A DNA stretch of 56,381 nucleotides from CBFIJI01 sp965662885 (lineage in GTDB: Bacteria > Bacteroidota > Bacteroidia > Flavobacteriales > Flavobacteriaceae), in assembly GCA_965662885.1 (NCBI GenBank), contig CBFIJI010000003.1:1-56381 (forward strand), written 5' to 3'. The notes beneath the pieces were generated by a model. That model was not told where the DNA came from. It saw only the letters and a program-made list of their open reading frames with translations, and did no database searches. Position numbers and translations under genes: made by a program. Below are positions 16,878 through 25,395 of the stretch, piece after piece (within the stretch, counting starts at the first letter, position 1; every line of letters begins with the position of its first letter).

Positions 16878-17798
16878 ATGCGTTTAGCCATTATCGCTCC
16901 AGAAGTTCCCACTCAAAAATATGTAAAAGCCTTTGAGAAAATCGCTCCCGAGGCAATTGTAGAAACGGGCTTGGAATACAGCGAACCTGAAGCCATTGAA
17001 TGTGCTTTGGTCTGGAAATACCCTCATGGGATTTTGAACCAATTTACCCAACTTAAATTTATTTTCTCAATGGGGGCAGGAGTAGATCATGTTCTTTCTG
17101 ATCCAACTCTTTCAAAAGAGATCCCGGTTTGTAGGGTGGTTGATCCAGCTATGGCTTTTTCCATGAGTAATTATATAATAATGGCTGTGATGAATCATCA
17201 CCGACGAGGATATAACTATTGGGAAGATCAGCAAAATAAAGTATGGGGGCAATTTCACCACGACGATATTCCTTTAAAAATTGGAGTTTTAGGCACGGGT
17301 CATTTAGGAATGGATGCCGCTGTTAAGTTACACCAACTTGGGTTTGATGTTTTTGGTTATAGCCACTCACCAAAAAACACCCCTTTCCCTTCCTATTCAG
17401 GGGAGGATATGTCCGAATTTCTTTCAAAAATCAACACATTGATTTGTACTGTTCCTTTCACCCACAAAACCGAAGGGCTTCTCAGTCAAAAACTATTTGA
17501 TCAACTTCAAGAACCCACCTATTTGATCAATGTTTCCAGAGGAGGGGTACAGGTGGAAAAAGATATTTTAAACGCCTTGGATAAGGGGCAATTAAACGGC
17601 GCATTTTTAGATGTATTTGAGCAAGAACCTCTTCCTGTTGAAAGTCCCCTTTGGACTCATCCAAAAGTAAAGCTCACTCCCCATATTGCAAGTTTGACCT
17701 ATGCGGAGGAAAGTGTTCGTCAAGCCCTTGTAAATTACACCCGATTTAATCAAGGACTTCCCCTTTTCAATCTTGCAGATAGAGAAAAAATGTATTAA
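16878..17798 (+). CDS. Glyoxylate/hydroxypyruvate reductase A-like dehydrogenase
   Basis: The 306-residue D-2-hydroxyacid dehydrogenase has the GhrA-type N-terminal domain (FSMGAGVDHVL at 63-73), a NAD(P)-binding GTGHLG at 139-144, and the catalytic triad positions Arg221 (NVSRGG), Glu250 (EQEP) and His269 (TPHIAS). GhrA enzymes reduce glyoxylate and hydroxypyruvate. The gene is monocistronic with a near -7 box TACCTTTA upstream. Its stop overlaps the convergent DUF1611 gene by 4 nt. Confidence 0.9.
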   Translation: MRLAIIAPEVPTQKYVKAFEKIAPEAIVETGLEYSEPEAIECALVWKYPHGILNQFTQLKFIFSMGAGVDHVLSDPTLSKEIPVCRVVDPAMAFSMSNYIIMAVMNHHRRGYNYWEDQQNKVWGQFHHDDIPLKIGVLGTGHLGMDAAVKLHQLGFDVFGYSHSPKNTPFPSYSGEDMSEFLSKINTLICTVPFTHKTEGLLSQKLFDQLQEPTYLINVSRGGVQVEKDILNALDKGQLNGAFLDVFEQEPLPVESPLWTHPKVKLTPHIASLTYAEESVRQALVNYTRFNQGLPLFNLADREKMY

Positions 17799-18832
17799 TC
17801 CATTATTGCCTTTCCTATTTTTTCTGCCCCATAACGAACCACATCGGTGGTAGGAACTCCTGTGTAGGATTCGATTTCAGCAAGACATTCGGCTGCTTTT
17901 TGAGTATCCAACATTGAGGTGTTAACACAAATACCCACTACTTTGGCTTTTGGATAGGTACCACAAACAGCGGCTAAGCTTTCATTTAAAGCAATAAATG
18001 CTTTTAAGTCAGGAATCTTAATGTGTTCTGGACTTCTCAAGCTGTCCTTTCCTGCCCGATGACACAACACTAGATGGGTTGGACAACTTCCACGCATCAG
18101 AGGAAGGGTTGCGGTACTTCCTGGATGAAGTAAAGAACCTTGGCCTTCAATCAGAATAATATCCTTATCCGCCTGATCCATTACAACAGTTTCAACAGCT
18201 CCACAGGCATGATCAACTTTAAAAGCATCCAAAGGAATCCCTGCGCCGGTAATGGTAATCCCAATTTGTCCAGTAGCTACAAAGCCTACATTAACGGATT
18301 GATCTTTAATCCAAGACAAAATTTCGAGCCCTGCTGTCATTTTTCCAACAGCCATATCGGTGCCGATAAAAAGAATACGTTTATTATTAAGGCTTGCTGC
18401 TTGGGCTGTTGCTATGGGTGGTATAAATCCAGGAATACGTACGTCCCAAATCCATTGTTTTTTGGAATCTGTTATTAAATTTTTAAACCGAGGGGAGAGG
18501 AGATCATGAAGCCCATTTACAATAGAAAGTCCTGCTTTTAAAGCAGACTCAATTACAGGAATCCAAGTGGATGGAATTTTCCCTCCAGAGGGGGCTATCC
18601 CTAAAATGAGTACTTCAGCATCTGCTTCTAAGACTTCATCAAAACTACCTAAAATGGGTATGTCTCTTGAAGTCTCCATATAAGCGCTCATATGTTTTCC
18701 TTGGTGAGAACTATCAATAACACCAACAATGGGATTGGACAAATATCGGATTACTCCCATTCCCATTTTTCCATAATCACTATCAATATGGCCTTCCATA
18801 TAAATAGCTACTCTATCTGTTTTTTTAAGCAT
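17795..18832 (-). CDS. DUF1611 P-loop protein, DgcN-like N-acetyltransferase candidate
   Basis: The 345-residue protein matches DUF1611: an N-terminal Rossmann-like region, a P-loop GTDMAVGKMT (157-166), GQIGITITGAGIPLDA (about 188-203) and EGQGSLLHPG (229-238). Proteins of this family paired with an enolase-superfamily epimerase include DgcN, which acetylates D-glutamate before DgcA converts it to N-acetyl-L-glutamate. Here the epimerase-like gene lies directly upstream with an 8-nt overlap. The DgcN assignment is inferred from family plus pairing. Other members may be peptide-related ATPases or ligases. Confidence 0.75.
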   Translation of the reverse strand: MLKKTDRVAIYMEGHIDSDYGKMGMGVIRYLSNPIVGVIDSSHQGKHMSAYMETSRDIPILGSFDEVLEADAEVLILGIAPSGGKIPSTWIPVIESALKAGLSIVNGLHDLLSPRFKNLITDSKKQWIWDVRIPGFIPPIATAQAASLNNKRILFIGTDMAVGKMTAGLEILSWIKDQSVNVGFVATGQIGITITGAGIPLDAFKVDHACGAVETVVMDQADKDIILIEGQGSLLHPGSTATLPLMRGSCPTHLVLCHRAGKDSLRSPEHIKIPDLKAFIALNESLAAVCGTYPKAKVVGICVNTSMLDTQKAAECLAEIESYTGVPTTDVVRYGAEKIGKAIMD

Positions 18833-19874
18833 AGTATTCGGGTTTAAGAATGGCTCCGTGGCCAGGTTGATTTGGGGGTAGTGTTATGCCATCGACCATA
18901 GGTGCCCCTTCAGCGGGGTCAGGTTTTAAGTTATAATGTGAATCCAAATCGATATGATCAATAATTCCTGAAATTGCTGCAGCTGCAGCAATAGCTATGG
19001 AAGACTCACTCATACATCCAATCATTGTTTTTAAACCAAAGGCTTTTGCCGTTGCAATAATTCTGAGTGCTTCCGTGATTCCCCCACATTTCATTAATTT
19101 CATATTGACGCCGTCCACATGGGCTGCCCACTCGGGGATGTTTTGTGAAAAACGACAGGACTCATCGACATAAATTGGCAAGGGGCGATTTTCATATAAA
19201 TATTTTAGTGCTGCTTCTTCCCCTTCTTTAAGCGGTTGTTCAATATAATCAACCTTGCGGTCTGCAAGCCATTGCATCATGTGCTTAGCATCAGTTACAT
19301 TCCAACCTCCGTTCGCATCAACACGTAGCTGAACATTATATTTTGCTGAGCTTTCAAGCACTTGAGAAAACATGGCTTTGTCAGCAGCAATCCCCTCGGG
19401 TGAGCCCAATTTTATTTTTAACGATTTTACCGTAGTCCCCTCTAAAAGTAAGGGGATTCTTTCCTTAACCACTTCTGGAGTGTTGATTCCAATGGTCACT
19501 GACGTTGGAGTGTGCGTTTTAGGAAGGCCTAAAAGTTGATGCAACGGCATTCCTGCCTTTTTTGCTTTCCAATCCCAAAGGGCAATATCCAAAGCAACAT
19601 AAGCACAGGGTGCAATTTCCATGGCTTTAGCCCGATCATAACAGCTTGTTATGGACAGGTTTTCAATTCCAGAAGCAATAAAAAGTTCTAATTGTTGCTG
19701 AACTTCTTCTGGACTGGATGCTCCTTCTGAATTACCAGGAGCAGCCTCTCCCCAACCGATGATTCCATCCTTTTCAACAGAAACGAACAGGTTGTCTGAA
19801 TGGGAACGAACACCTCTACTAATGGCTAAAGGGAAACGTTTTTTTAAGGGGACTTTGTAGTAATTAATTTTCAT
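18825..19874 (-). CDS. Enolase-superfamily epimerase (dipeptide epimerase / DgcA-like)
   Basis: This 349-residue enolase-superfamily protein has the muconate-lactonizing subgroup active site: the Lys153-x-Lys155 motif (SLKIKLG), metal ligands Asp186 (RVDANGG), Glu212 (IEQP) and Asp237 (VDES), and Lys259 (NMKLMKCGG) opposite. This is the L-Ala-D/L-Glu epimerase layout. Coupling to the DUF1611 gene makes N-acetyl-glutamate racemisation (DgcA) a strong alternative to murein-dipeptide epimerisation. It is the first gene of a two-gene operon. The 232-bp gap upstream to 20107 holds no gene. Confidence 0.85.
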   Translation of the reverse strand: MKINYYKVPLKKRFPLAISRGVRSHSDNLFVSVEKDGIIGWGEAAPGNSEGASSPEEVQQQLELFIASGIENLSITSCYDRAKAMEIAPCAYVALDIALWDWKAKKAGMPLHQLLGLPKTHTPTSVTIGINTPEVVKERIPLLLEGTTVKSLKIKLGSPEGIAADKAMFSQVLESSAKYNVQLRVDANGGWNVTDAKHMMQWLADRKVDYIEQPLKEGEEAALKYLYENRPLPIYVDESCRFSQNIPEWAAHVDGVNMKLMKCGGITEALRIIATAKAFGLKTMIGCMSESSIAIAAAAAISGIIDHIDLDSHYNLKPDPAEGAPMVDGITLPPNQPGHGAILKPEYYA

Positions 19875-20106
19875 CTCATGTGATACATTTCGGCGGAACT
19901 TAACTCAAGTAGCTATTTCCAAACCCAGTTAATGACATAAATTTGTGCGTTATGTTTTTTGTTTATGTGTTCTTCGAAGATACTATTTTGCATTAAAATT
20001 CAATAAAATAATCGGATTAGAAAAAATGCTTTTTAGACGAAATCTAATTTAAAAATTCAGCGAAAAAGTGTAAATTGGAACATCATTAGGGATAAAATTT
20101 AAAATT

Positions 20107-20568
20107 ATGGAATCATTTACGTTAACTATTAATGGTAAAACACAGCAAGTTGAAGCTGACCCCAGCAGTCCACTCCTTTGGGTATTAAGAGATCATTTGG
20201 ATCTTGTCGGCACAAAATTTGGGTGTGGCATTGGACAATGTGGTGCGTGTACAGTTCATCTTGATGGAGTTGCCATTCGCAGTTGCCTCCTTCCAGTGGC
20301 TCAAATGGAAGGTAAAAAAATCACCACTATTGAGGGCTTATCTGAAGCAGGTGATCATCCTTTGCAAACAGCTTGGAAAGAAATTGATGTTCCACAATGT
20401 GGGTACTGCCAAGCAGGGCAAATTATGACTGCTGCAGCTTTTCTAAACGAAACAAAGAATCCTTCTTCTGAGGAAATACGAGATGCTATGCATGGTAACA
20501 TTTGTCGTTGTGCCTCCTATAATAATATTGAAAAAGCGGTACAAGTTGCTGCAGAAAAAATGAGTTAA
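20107..20568 (+). CDS. Molybdo-hydroxylase [2Fe-2S] subunit (IorA type)
   Basis: The 153-residue protein has the two [2Fe-2S] clusters of the xanthine oxidase family: a ferredoxin-type set Cys40, Cys45, Cys48, Cys60 and an alpha-helical set Cys98, Cys101, Cys133, Cys135 (CGYC...CRC). It passes electrons from the molybdenum subunit encoded 3 nt downstream. The length fits the small subunit of isoquinoline 1-oxidoreductase-type enzymes. No FAD subunit or cytochrome c gene lies beside it, so the electron acceptor is not evident. It has no signal peptide and would be exported with its Tat-bearing partner. Confidence 0.93.
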   Translation: MESFTLTINGKTQQVEADPSSPLLWVLRDHLDLVGTKFGCGIGQCGACTVHLDGVAIRSCLLPVAQMEGKKITTIEGLSEAGDHPLQTAWKEIDVPQCGYCQAGQIMTAAAFLNETKNPSSEEIRDAMHGNICRCASYNNIEKAVQVAAEKMS

Positions 20569-20571
20569 GCT

Positions 20572-22731
20572 ATGGAAAACAAAAAAAATACAACTCCTTC
20601 ACTAAGTAGAAGAGGGTTTTTACAAACATCAGCACTTGCGGGAGGCGGGATGTTGATCGGGTTTAACCTTATCGCTGCTTGTAAAAATAATGTAGCGCCA
20701 CCTGTTGACTTAAGTCAGTTGAATTATAATGATTTCAATGCATTTATCAAGATTTCCAACGAAGGAAAAGTAACGATATTTTCTCCCAACCCAGAGATTG
20801 GACAAGGCGTGAAAACGTCCATGCCCATGTTAATTGCTGAGGAATTGGACGTTGCTTGGAAAGATGTTTTTGTACAACAAGGTGTTCTAGACACAGAAAA
20901 TTATAACCGACAGGTTGCTGGAGGAAGTCAATCATTACGTCAAGGATGGGAGCCTTTACGTCAAACTGGAGCTACTGCACGGCAAATGCTTATCAATGCT
21001 GCTGCTGCACGTTGGGGTGTTGCTGCTTCCGAATGTACTACTAAAGAAGGAGTTGTTTTCCACAGCAGTGGAAAAAAATTAGGGTATGGAGAAATCGTCA
21101 ATGAAGCGGCTATTCTCGAAGTTCCTGAAAACATTCAACTGAAAGCTCCCGAAGATTTCCGTATTATCGGTCAAGAAATCAGCAATGTTGATATTGATAA
21201 AATTGTTACAGGAAAACCTTTGTTCGGCTTAGATTATAAAACTCCGGGCATGCAGTATGCTGCTGTAGTTCGTCCTCCTGCTTTTGGACAAGGCTTGGTC
21301 TCTTTTGAAGCATCAGCTGCAGAACAACTTCCAGGAGTAAATCAAATTTTTCAATTTGGTAATAAAATTGCTGTGGTTGGAAATTCTACGTGGGCTGTCC
21401 TACGAGGGAAAAAAGCAGTAAAAGCTGTTTGGAAAGAAGAAACCCCTATGGAAGATTCCGCTTTTCACGACAAAACACTTTTTGGCCTTTTGGATGGAAA
21501 CACGTTTAAAACTCTTCGAAAAGATGGTGATGTAACTTCTGCTTTTAAGGAAGCTGATGAAATTTTGGAACGTACATACGAATCTCCTTTTCTTCCGCAT
21601 AATTGCATGGAACCTATGAATTTTTACGCCAATGTAACTGAGGAAAAGGTGCATTTGGTTGGACCCATTCAAACACCCGAAGGAACCGCCAAAAGGGTGG
21701 CAAGACTTTTAGATCGAGAAGTTAGTGAGATTCATCTTGAAATGACTCGTATGGGAGGTGGCTTTGGACGCCGTTTATATGGTGATTTTGTATTGGAAGC
21801 TGCAGAAGTCTCTAAAGAGTCTAAGAAGCCCGTAAAACTTGTTTTTTCTAGAGAAGATGACATGACTGCTGGAATTTATCGTCCCGCCATCAAATACCGT
21901 ATTGCTGCGTCTATCAAAGATGGTGAAATAACTGGCTACCATCTTAAAGAAGCAGCTGTCGGCAATAATATGTATGGGTTAATCCCTAATTTTTTCCCAG
22001 CTGGAGCCCTCAAAAACTATCAAGTTGATGCTGCCAACTTCCGTGGAAATATTACTACTGGAGCTTGGAGAGCTCCCTATACCAACTTTTTGGCCTTTGC
22101 TGAACAAAGTTTCTTTGACGAATTGGCAATGACCTTAAAAAAGGACCGCATTCAAATGCATTTGGACTTACTTGAAAAAGTAAAAGGAACATCAGACGAA
22201 CGTATTCAGTACAGTCCAGAACGCATGCAAGAAGTGATTCGTTTAGCTGTTGAAAAATCAAATTGGGGAAAATCTGAAAAAGGAGTTTATCAAGGCTTTG
22301 CAGCTTATTACTGTCATAATACCCATGTTGCAGAGGTCGCAGAGGTTGTATTGAAAAACGGAATGCCCCAAGTGAAAAAAGTGACTTGTGCTATTGACTG
22401 TGGTGTTGTGGTCAATCCCTTAGGGGCTAAGAACCAAGTAGTCGGTGGTGTAATTGATGGGATTGGACATGCCATGTTCGGAGATTTAAGCTTTAAGAAA
22501 GGGATGCCACAATCTAAAAACTTTGATCAATACCAATTGATTCGTATGGGAGAAACTCCACAGGTTGATGTACATTTTGTAAAAAACTCCTTGGCACCAA
22601 CTGGCTTAGGTGAACCCACACTTCCTCCTGCAGGGGGAGCGGTTGCCAATGCTATTTTTGCTGCTACAGGTAGCCGAATTACCAAGCAACCTTTTGTTAA
22701 AAATATGGGTGCTGATAAAATTATTGGTTAA
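20572..22731 (+). CDS. Tat-exported molybdopterin subunit (IorB / aldehyde-oxidase type)
   Basis: The 719-residue protein starts with a twin-arginine leader (SRRGFLQTSALAGGG, Arg13-Arg14) that also ends in a Cys (AAC at 35-37). It has the molybdopterin-binding core of the isoquinoline-oxidoreductase branch: GGSQSLRQGWEPLR (about 117-130), GGGFGRRLYGDF (about 397-408), GAWRAPYTNF, and the catalytic Glu681 (GLGEPTLPPAGGAVANA). This branch hydroxylates aldehydes or N-heterocycles in the periplasm; the exact substrate is unknown. It is followed by XdhC and a MocA-like gene, which supply mature cofactor. Confidence 0.93.
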   Translation: MENKKNTTPSLSRRGFLQTSALAGGGMLIGFNLIAACKNNVAPPVDLSQLNYNDFNAFIKISNEGKVTIFSPNPEIGQGVKTSMPMLIAEELDVAWKDVFVQQGVLDTENYNRQVAGGSQSLRQGWEPLRQTGATARQMLINAAAARWGVAASECTTKEGVVFHSSGKKLGYGEIVNEAAILEVPENIQLKAPEDFRIIGQEISNVDIDKIVTGKPLFGLDYKTPGMQYAAVVRPPAFGQGLVSFEASAAEQLPGVNQIFQFGNKIAVVGNSTWAVLRGKKAVKAVWKEETPMEDSAFHDKTLFGLLDGNTFKTLRKDGDVTSAFKEADEILERTYESPFLPHNCMEPMNFYANVTEEKVHLVGPIQTPEGTAKRVARLLDREVSEIHLEMTRMGGGFGRRLYGDFVLEAAEVSKESKKPVKLVFSREDDMTAGIYRPAIKYRIAASIKDGEITGYHLKEAAVGNNMYGLIPNFFPAGALKNYQVDAANFRGNITTGAWRAPYTNFLAFAEQSFFDELAMTLKKDRIQMHLDLLEKVKGTSDERIQYSPERMQEVIRLAVEKSNWGKSEKGVYQGFAAYYCHNTHVAEVAEVVLKNGMPQVKKVTCAIDCGVVVNPLGAKNQVVGGVIDGIGHAMFGDLSFKKGMPQSKNFDQYQLIRMGETPQVDVHFVKNSLAPTGLGEPTLPPAGGAVANAIFAATGSRITKQPFVKNMGADKIIG

Positions 22732-22780
22732 TAAAAATTCCCAAATGTAAAACCTCCAATTAGTCTATTTACTTGTTACA

Positions 22781-23797
22781 ATGACGCACGAATTTAAACA
22801 TCTTGTAAAAGAAGCTGCTAGGTATAGAGAAAAAGGAGGAAGCGTAGTCATGGCTTCTGTCGTGGCCTTGGAAGGATCTTCGTATAGAAGGCCAGGTGTT
22901 CGCATGTTGCTCTTGGATGACGGTCGCATGGTTGGGGCTGTTAGTGGAGGTTGTGTTGAAAAAGAAATCCTTCGACAAGCTGCTAGTGTGTTTAAAAGTA
23001 AACGCGCCAAAATGATGACTTATGACGGTCGATATCGTTTGGGTTGTGAAGGGATTATTTATATTTTAATTGAACCTTTTGCTCCTTCCCAAGCTATGTG
23101 TAATCAGCTAGAGGATCATTTTACGCATCGCCGTTCTTTTTCCATTGTTTCACATTTTACCAAGGACATTCGGGAAAGTGACGAATTGGGGTCCTGTGTT
23201 GAATTGGAAAAAACTATCTTTTCTTTTTTGGGAAGGGTTATCACATCACCATCGACAGCTATGGAATCGTTTCGTCAAGTAATGCCACCTTGTTTTAAGT
23301 TGTATATTTTCGGAGCAGAACACGATGCAGTAACACTATGTAAAATGGCGAGTAATTTGGGATGGGAAGTGACCATTATTGCCAGTCCTGACGAATCCAA
23401 AACCATTGCATTTTTCCCTGGAGCTACGCATTTCATGACCCCATTGCCTGAAGAAATTCCAACCAATGATATCGATAAGGAAAGTGCAATCTTGTTAATG
23501 AGTCATAGTTTTAGTAAAGATTTAAAAGCATTAATTGCATTCCAAGAAGCCGATCCCGCTTATTTTGGACTGTTAGGTCCCCAAAAGCGAAGGGAACGTT
23601 TGCTCAATGATTTTATGGAATTTCATCCCGATGCTGAATTGGCCTTTTTGGAGAAGATGCATGGACCCGCCGGCTTAAATATCGGTGCAGAGTCTGCCGA
23701 AGAAATCGCCATTTCAATTCTCAGTGAAATTTTAAGTTGTATCCGTAAACAAACACCTATGGCACTTCGTGATAAAGCTGGACGGATTCATGCCTAA
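22781..23797 (+). CDS. XdhC family molybdenum cofactor insertion protein
   Basis: The 338-residue protein has the XdhC N-terminal domain (VVALEGSSYRRPGVRMLL at 28-45, SGGCVEKEI at 55-63) and a C-terminal Rossmann domain (LYIFGAEHDAVTL..., about 173-310) ending in GLLGPQKRRERLL. XdhC proteins bind Moco, promote its sulfuration and insert it into xanthine-oxidase-family enzymes. It sits 49 nt downstream of iorB and overlaps the next gene, matching a dedicated chaperone for that enzyme. Confidence 0.92.
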   Translation: MTHEFKHLVKEAARYREKGGSVVMASVVALEGSSYRRPGVRMLLLDDGRMVGAVSGGCVEKEILRQAASVFKSKRAKMMTYDGRYRLGCEGIIYILIEPFAPSQAMCNQLEDHFTHRRSFSIVSHFTKDIRESDELGSCVELEKTIFSFLGRVITSPSTAMESFRQVMPPCFKLYIFGAEHDAVTLCKMASNLGWEVTIIASPDESKTIAFFPGATHFMTPLPEEIPTNDIDKESAILLMSHSFSKDLKALIAFQEADPAYFGLLGPQKRRERLLNDFMEFHPDAELAFLEKMHGPAGLNIGAESAEEIAISILSEILSCIRKQTPMALRDKAGRIHA

Positions 23798-24404
23798 ATT
23801 TCCAATTTTGCTTTTAGCCGCTGGGAAATCCTCGCGAATGGGTACACCAAAACAATTACTTCCTTGGGGGAATAACACCCTTTTTGAGCAAGCTATTGCA
23901 AGCGCATTATCTCTTAAAAATCATCCTCTTTTTGTCGTGGTAGGAGCGTATCATGAGCAATTGCTCCCATTAATTCCTTCTAAAGTGGTTAAATCTGTGG
24001 TCAACCCCCAATGGGAAGAGGGAATGGGAACCTCTATTGCTGTGGGAATAAAAGCCGTATTAAAAATATATCCCAATGCCTCTGGTGTCTTGATTTTTTT
24101 AGTAGATCAACCTTTGGTTGATACTCATTACTTAGCTGAATTCTTTAAAATAGGAAGAGCAAAAAAAGGACATATTATTGCTTCAAGGTACCCTGACGGA
24201 CATTTTGGAGTACCTGCTTTTTTTGATGCTGTTTATTTTAACGAGCTTCTTGGGTTTTCTAAAGATCAAGGAGCAAGAACGTTGATAAAAAAGTATTCCA
24301 AACAGGTGATTGGCCTTTCAGGAGGGGATTCTTTGAGGGATATCGATACGCCAGAGGCTTATCAAGAGATGTTTGCCCAATTTTCATCTAACCCCCGATC
24401 GTAA
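23790..24404 (+). CDS. MocA-like molybdopterin nucleotidyltransferase
   Basis: From ATG 23790 the protein is 204 residues (MPKFPILLLAAGKSSRMG). An in-frame GTG at 23769 would add seven residues but would push the nucleotide-binding strand away from the N-terminus, so the ATG is preferred. It has LAAGKSSRMGTPKQLLPW (9-26) and VDQPLVD. The LAAG form, rather than LAGG of MobA, is the pattern of MocA-type cytidylyltransferases serving the xanthine oxidase family. It overlaps xdhC by 8 nt and overlaps the convergent moaA 3' end by 17 nt. Confidence 0.85.
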   Translation: MPKFPILLLAAGKSSRMGTPKQLLPWGNNTLFEQAIASALSLKNHPLFVVVGAYHEQLLPLIPSKVVKSVVNPQWEEGMGTSIAVGIKAVLKIYPNASGVLIFLVDQPLVDTHYLAEFFKIGRAKKGHIIASRYPDGHFGVPAFFDAVYFNELLGFSKDQGARTLIKKYSKQVIGLSGGDSLRDIDTPEAYQEMFAQFSSNPRS

Positions 24405-25395
24405 TCATACTTCGGTTATTTCCATGCAGGTCTGGGTTTTTTAACTTCTCCAAATTATCCATTCCACCACGAACAGCTAATTTCCCTAATACTGCTTGCC
24501 GTATAATAGGTATAATGGACTTTCCAGATCTAAGGGGGGTTAACAAATCATTTTCAGTTTGTGAAAATAAACAGTTTTTAATCTGACCATTGGCTGTAAG
24601 GCGTAAGCGATTACAGGAGTCACAAAAAGGATTGGTCACTGTTGTAATGACTGCAAACTGTCCTGCAGCTCCTTTGATTTGATAGTTTTTTGAAGTGTCA
24701 TTGGGCGCATCTTCCAGACGTAAAACTTGGGCTTTCCCGTAATGTGAATGAATCGTTTCCATGATTTTTTCCGAGGCAACCATTTTCTCTAAATTCCAAC
24801 GATTCCCGTCAAAGGGCATAAATTCAATAAAACGAATACTGTATGGGAGCTTTTCCGATAGACGAATAAAGTCGAGAATTTCATCGTCGTTAACGCCTTT
24901 CATCAACACCACATTGACCTTTACCTTAAGACCAGCGTCCAACAGTAATTGCATATTTTTATAGACACGATCGAAATAATCGCGGTGAGTGATTTGTTTA
25001 AAACGAGTAGCATCTAAAGTGTCTAAACTAACGTTGATGGATGAAATTCCTAAGGACTGAAAAAGAGGAATATATTGATCAACATTTACCCCATTTGTAG
25101 TAAGTGATATGGTAACGGGAAGTGTAGCCAGCTGTTTTAGAATAAGGTCAAAGTCTTTTCGCACCAGTGGCTCTCCCCCAGTGAGTCTGATTTTTGTTAC
25201 TCCATGGGCAACAAAAGTTTTTGCAATCGTAAAAATCTCTTCATAAGTCATCAAATGAGATTTGGGTGCGAGTTGAACACCTTCTAAAGGCATACAATAG
25301 GAACACCGCAGATTACAGCGTTCTGTCAATGAAATACGGAGGTACTGATGTTCCCTTCCTTGAGTATCCGTTAATAACGGCTTTTTCTTTGTCAT
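24388..25395 (-). CDS. moaA: GTP 3',8-cyclase MoaA
   Basis: This 335-residue radical SAM enzyme has the first cluster Cys27-x3-Cys31-x2-Cys34 (RCNLRCSYCM), the C-terminal cluster cysteines in FCDSCNRLRL and the later NCLFS, LTGGEPLVRK, and the functional C-terminal Gly-Gly (ITIGG). It makes (8S)-3',8-cyclo-7,8-dihydro-GTP, the first Moco step. It is the last gene of the operon and overlaps moaCB by 4 nt. Confidence 0.97.
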   Translation of the reverse strand: MTKKKPLLTDTQGREHQYLRISLTERCNLRCSYCMPLEGVQLAPKSHLMTYEEIFTIAKTFVAHGVTKIRLTGGEPLVRKDFDLILKQLATLPVTISLTTNGVNVDQYIPLFQSLGISSINVSLDTLDATRFKQITHRDYFDRVYKNMQLLLDAGLKVKVNVVLMKGVNDDEILDFIRLSEKLPYSIRFIEFMPFDGNRWNLEKMVASEKIMETIHSHYGKAQVLRLEDAPNDTSKNYQIKGAAGQFAVITTVTNPFCDSCNRLRLTANGQIKNCLFSQTENDLLTPLRSGKSIIPIIRQAVLGKLAVRGGMDNLEKLKNPDLHGNNRSMITIGG

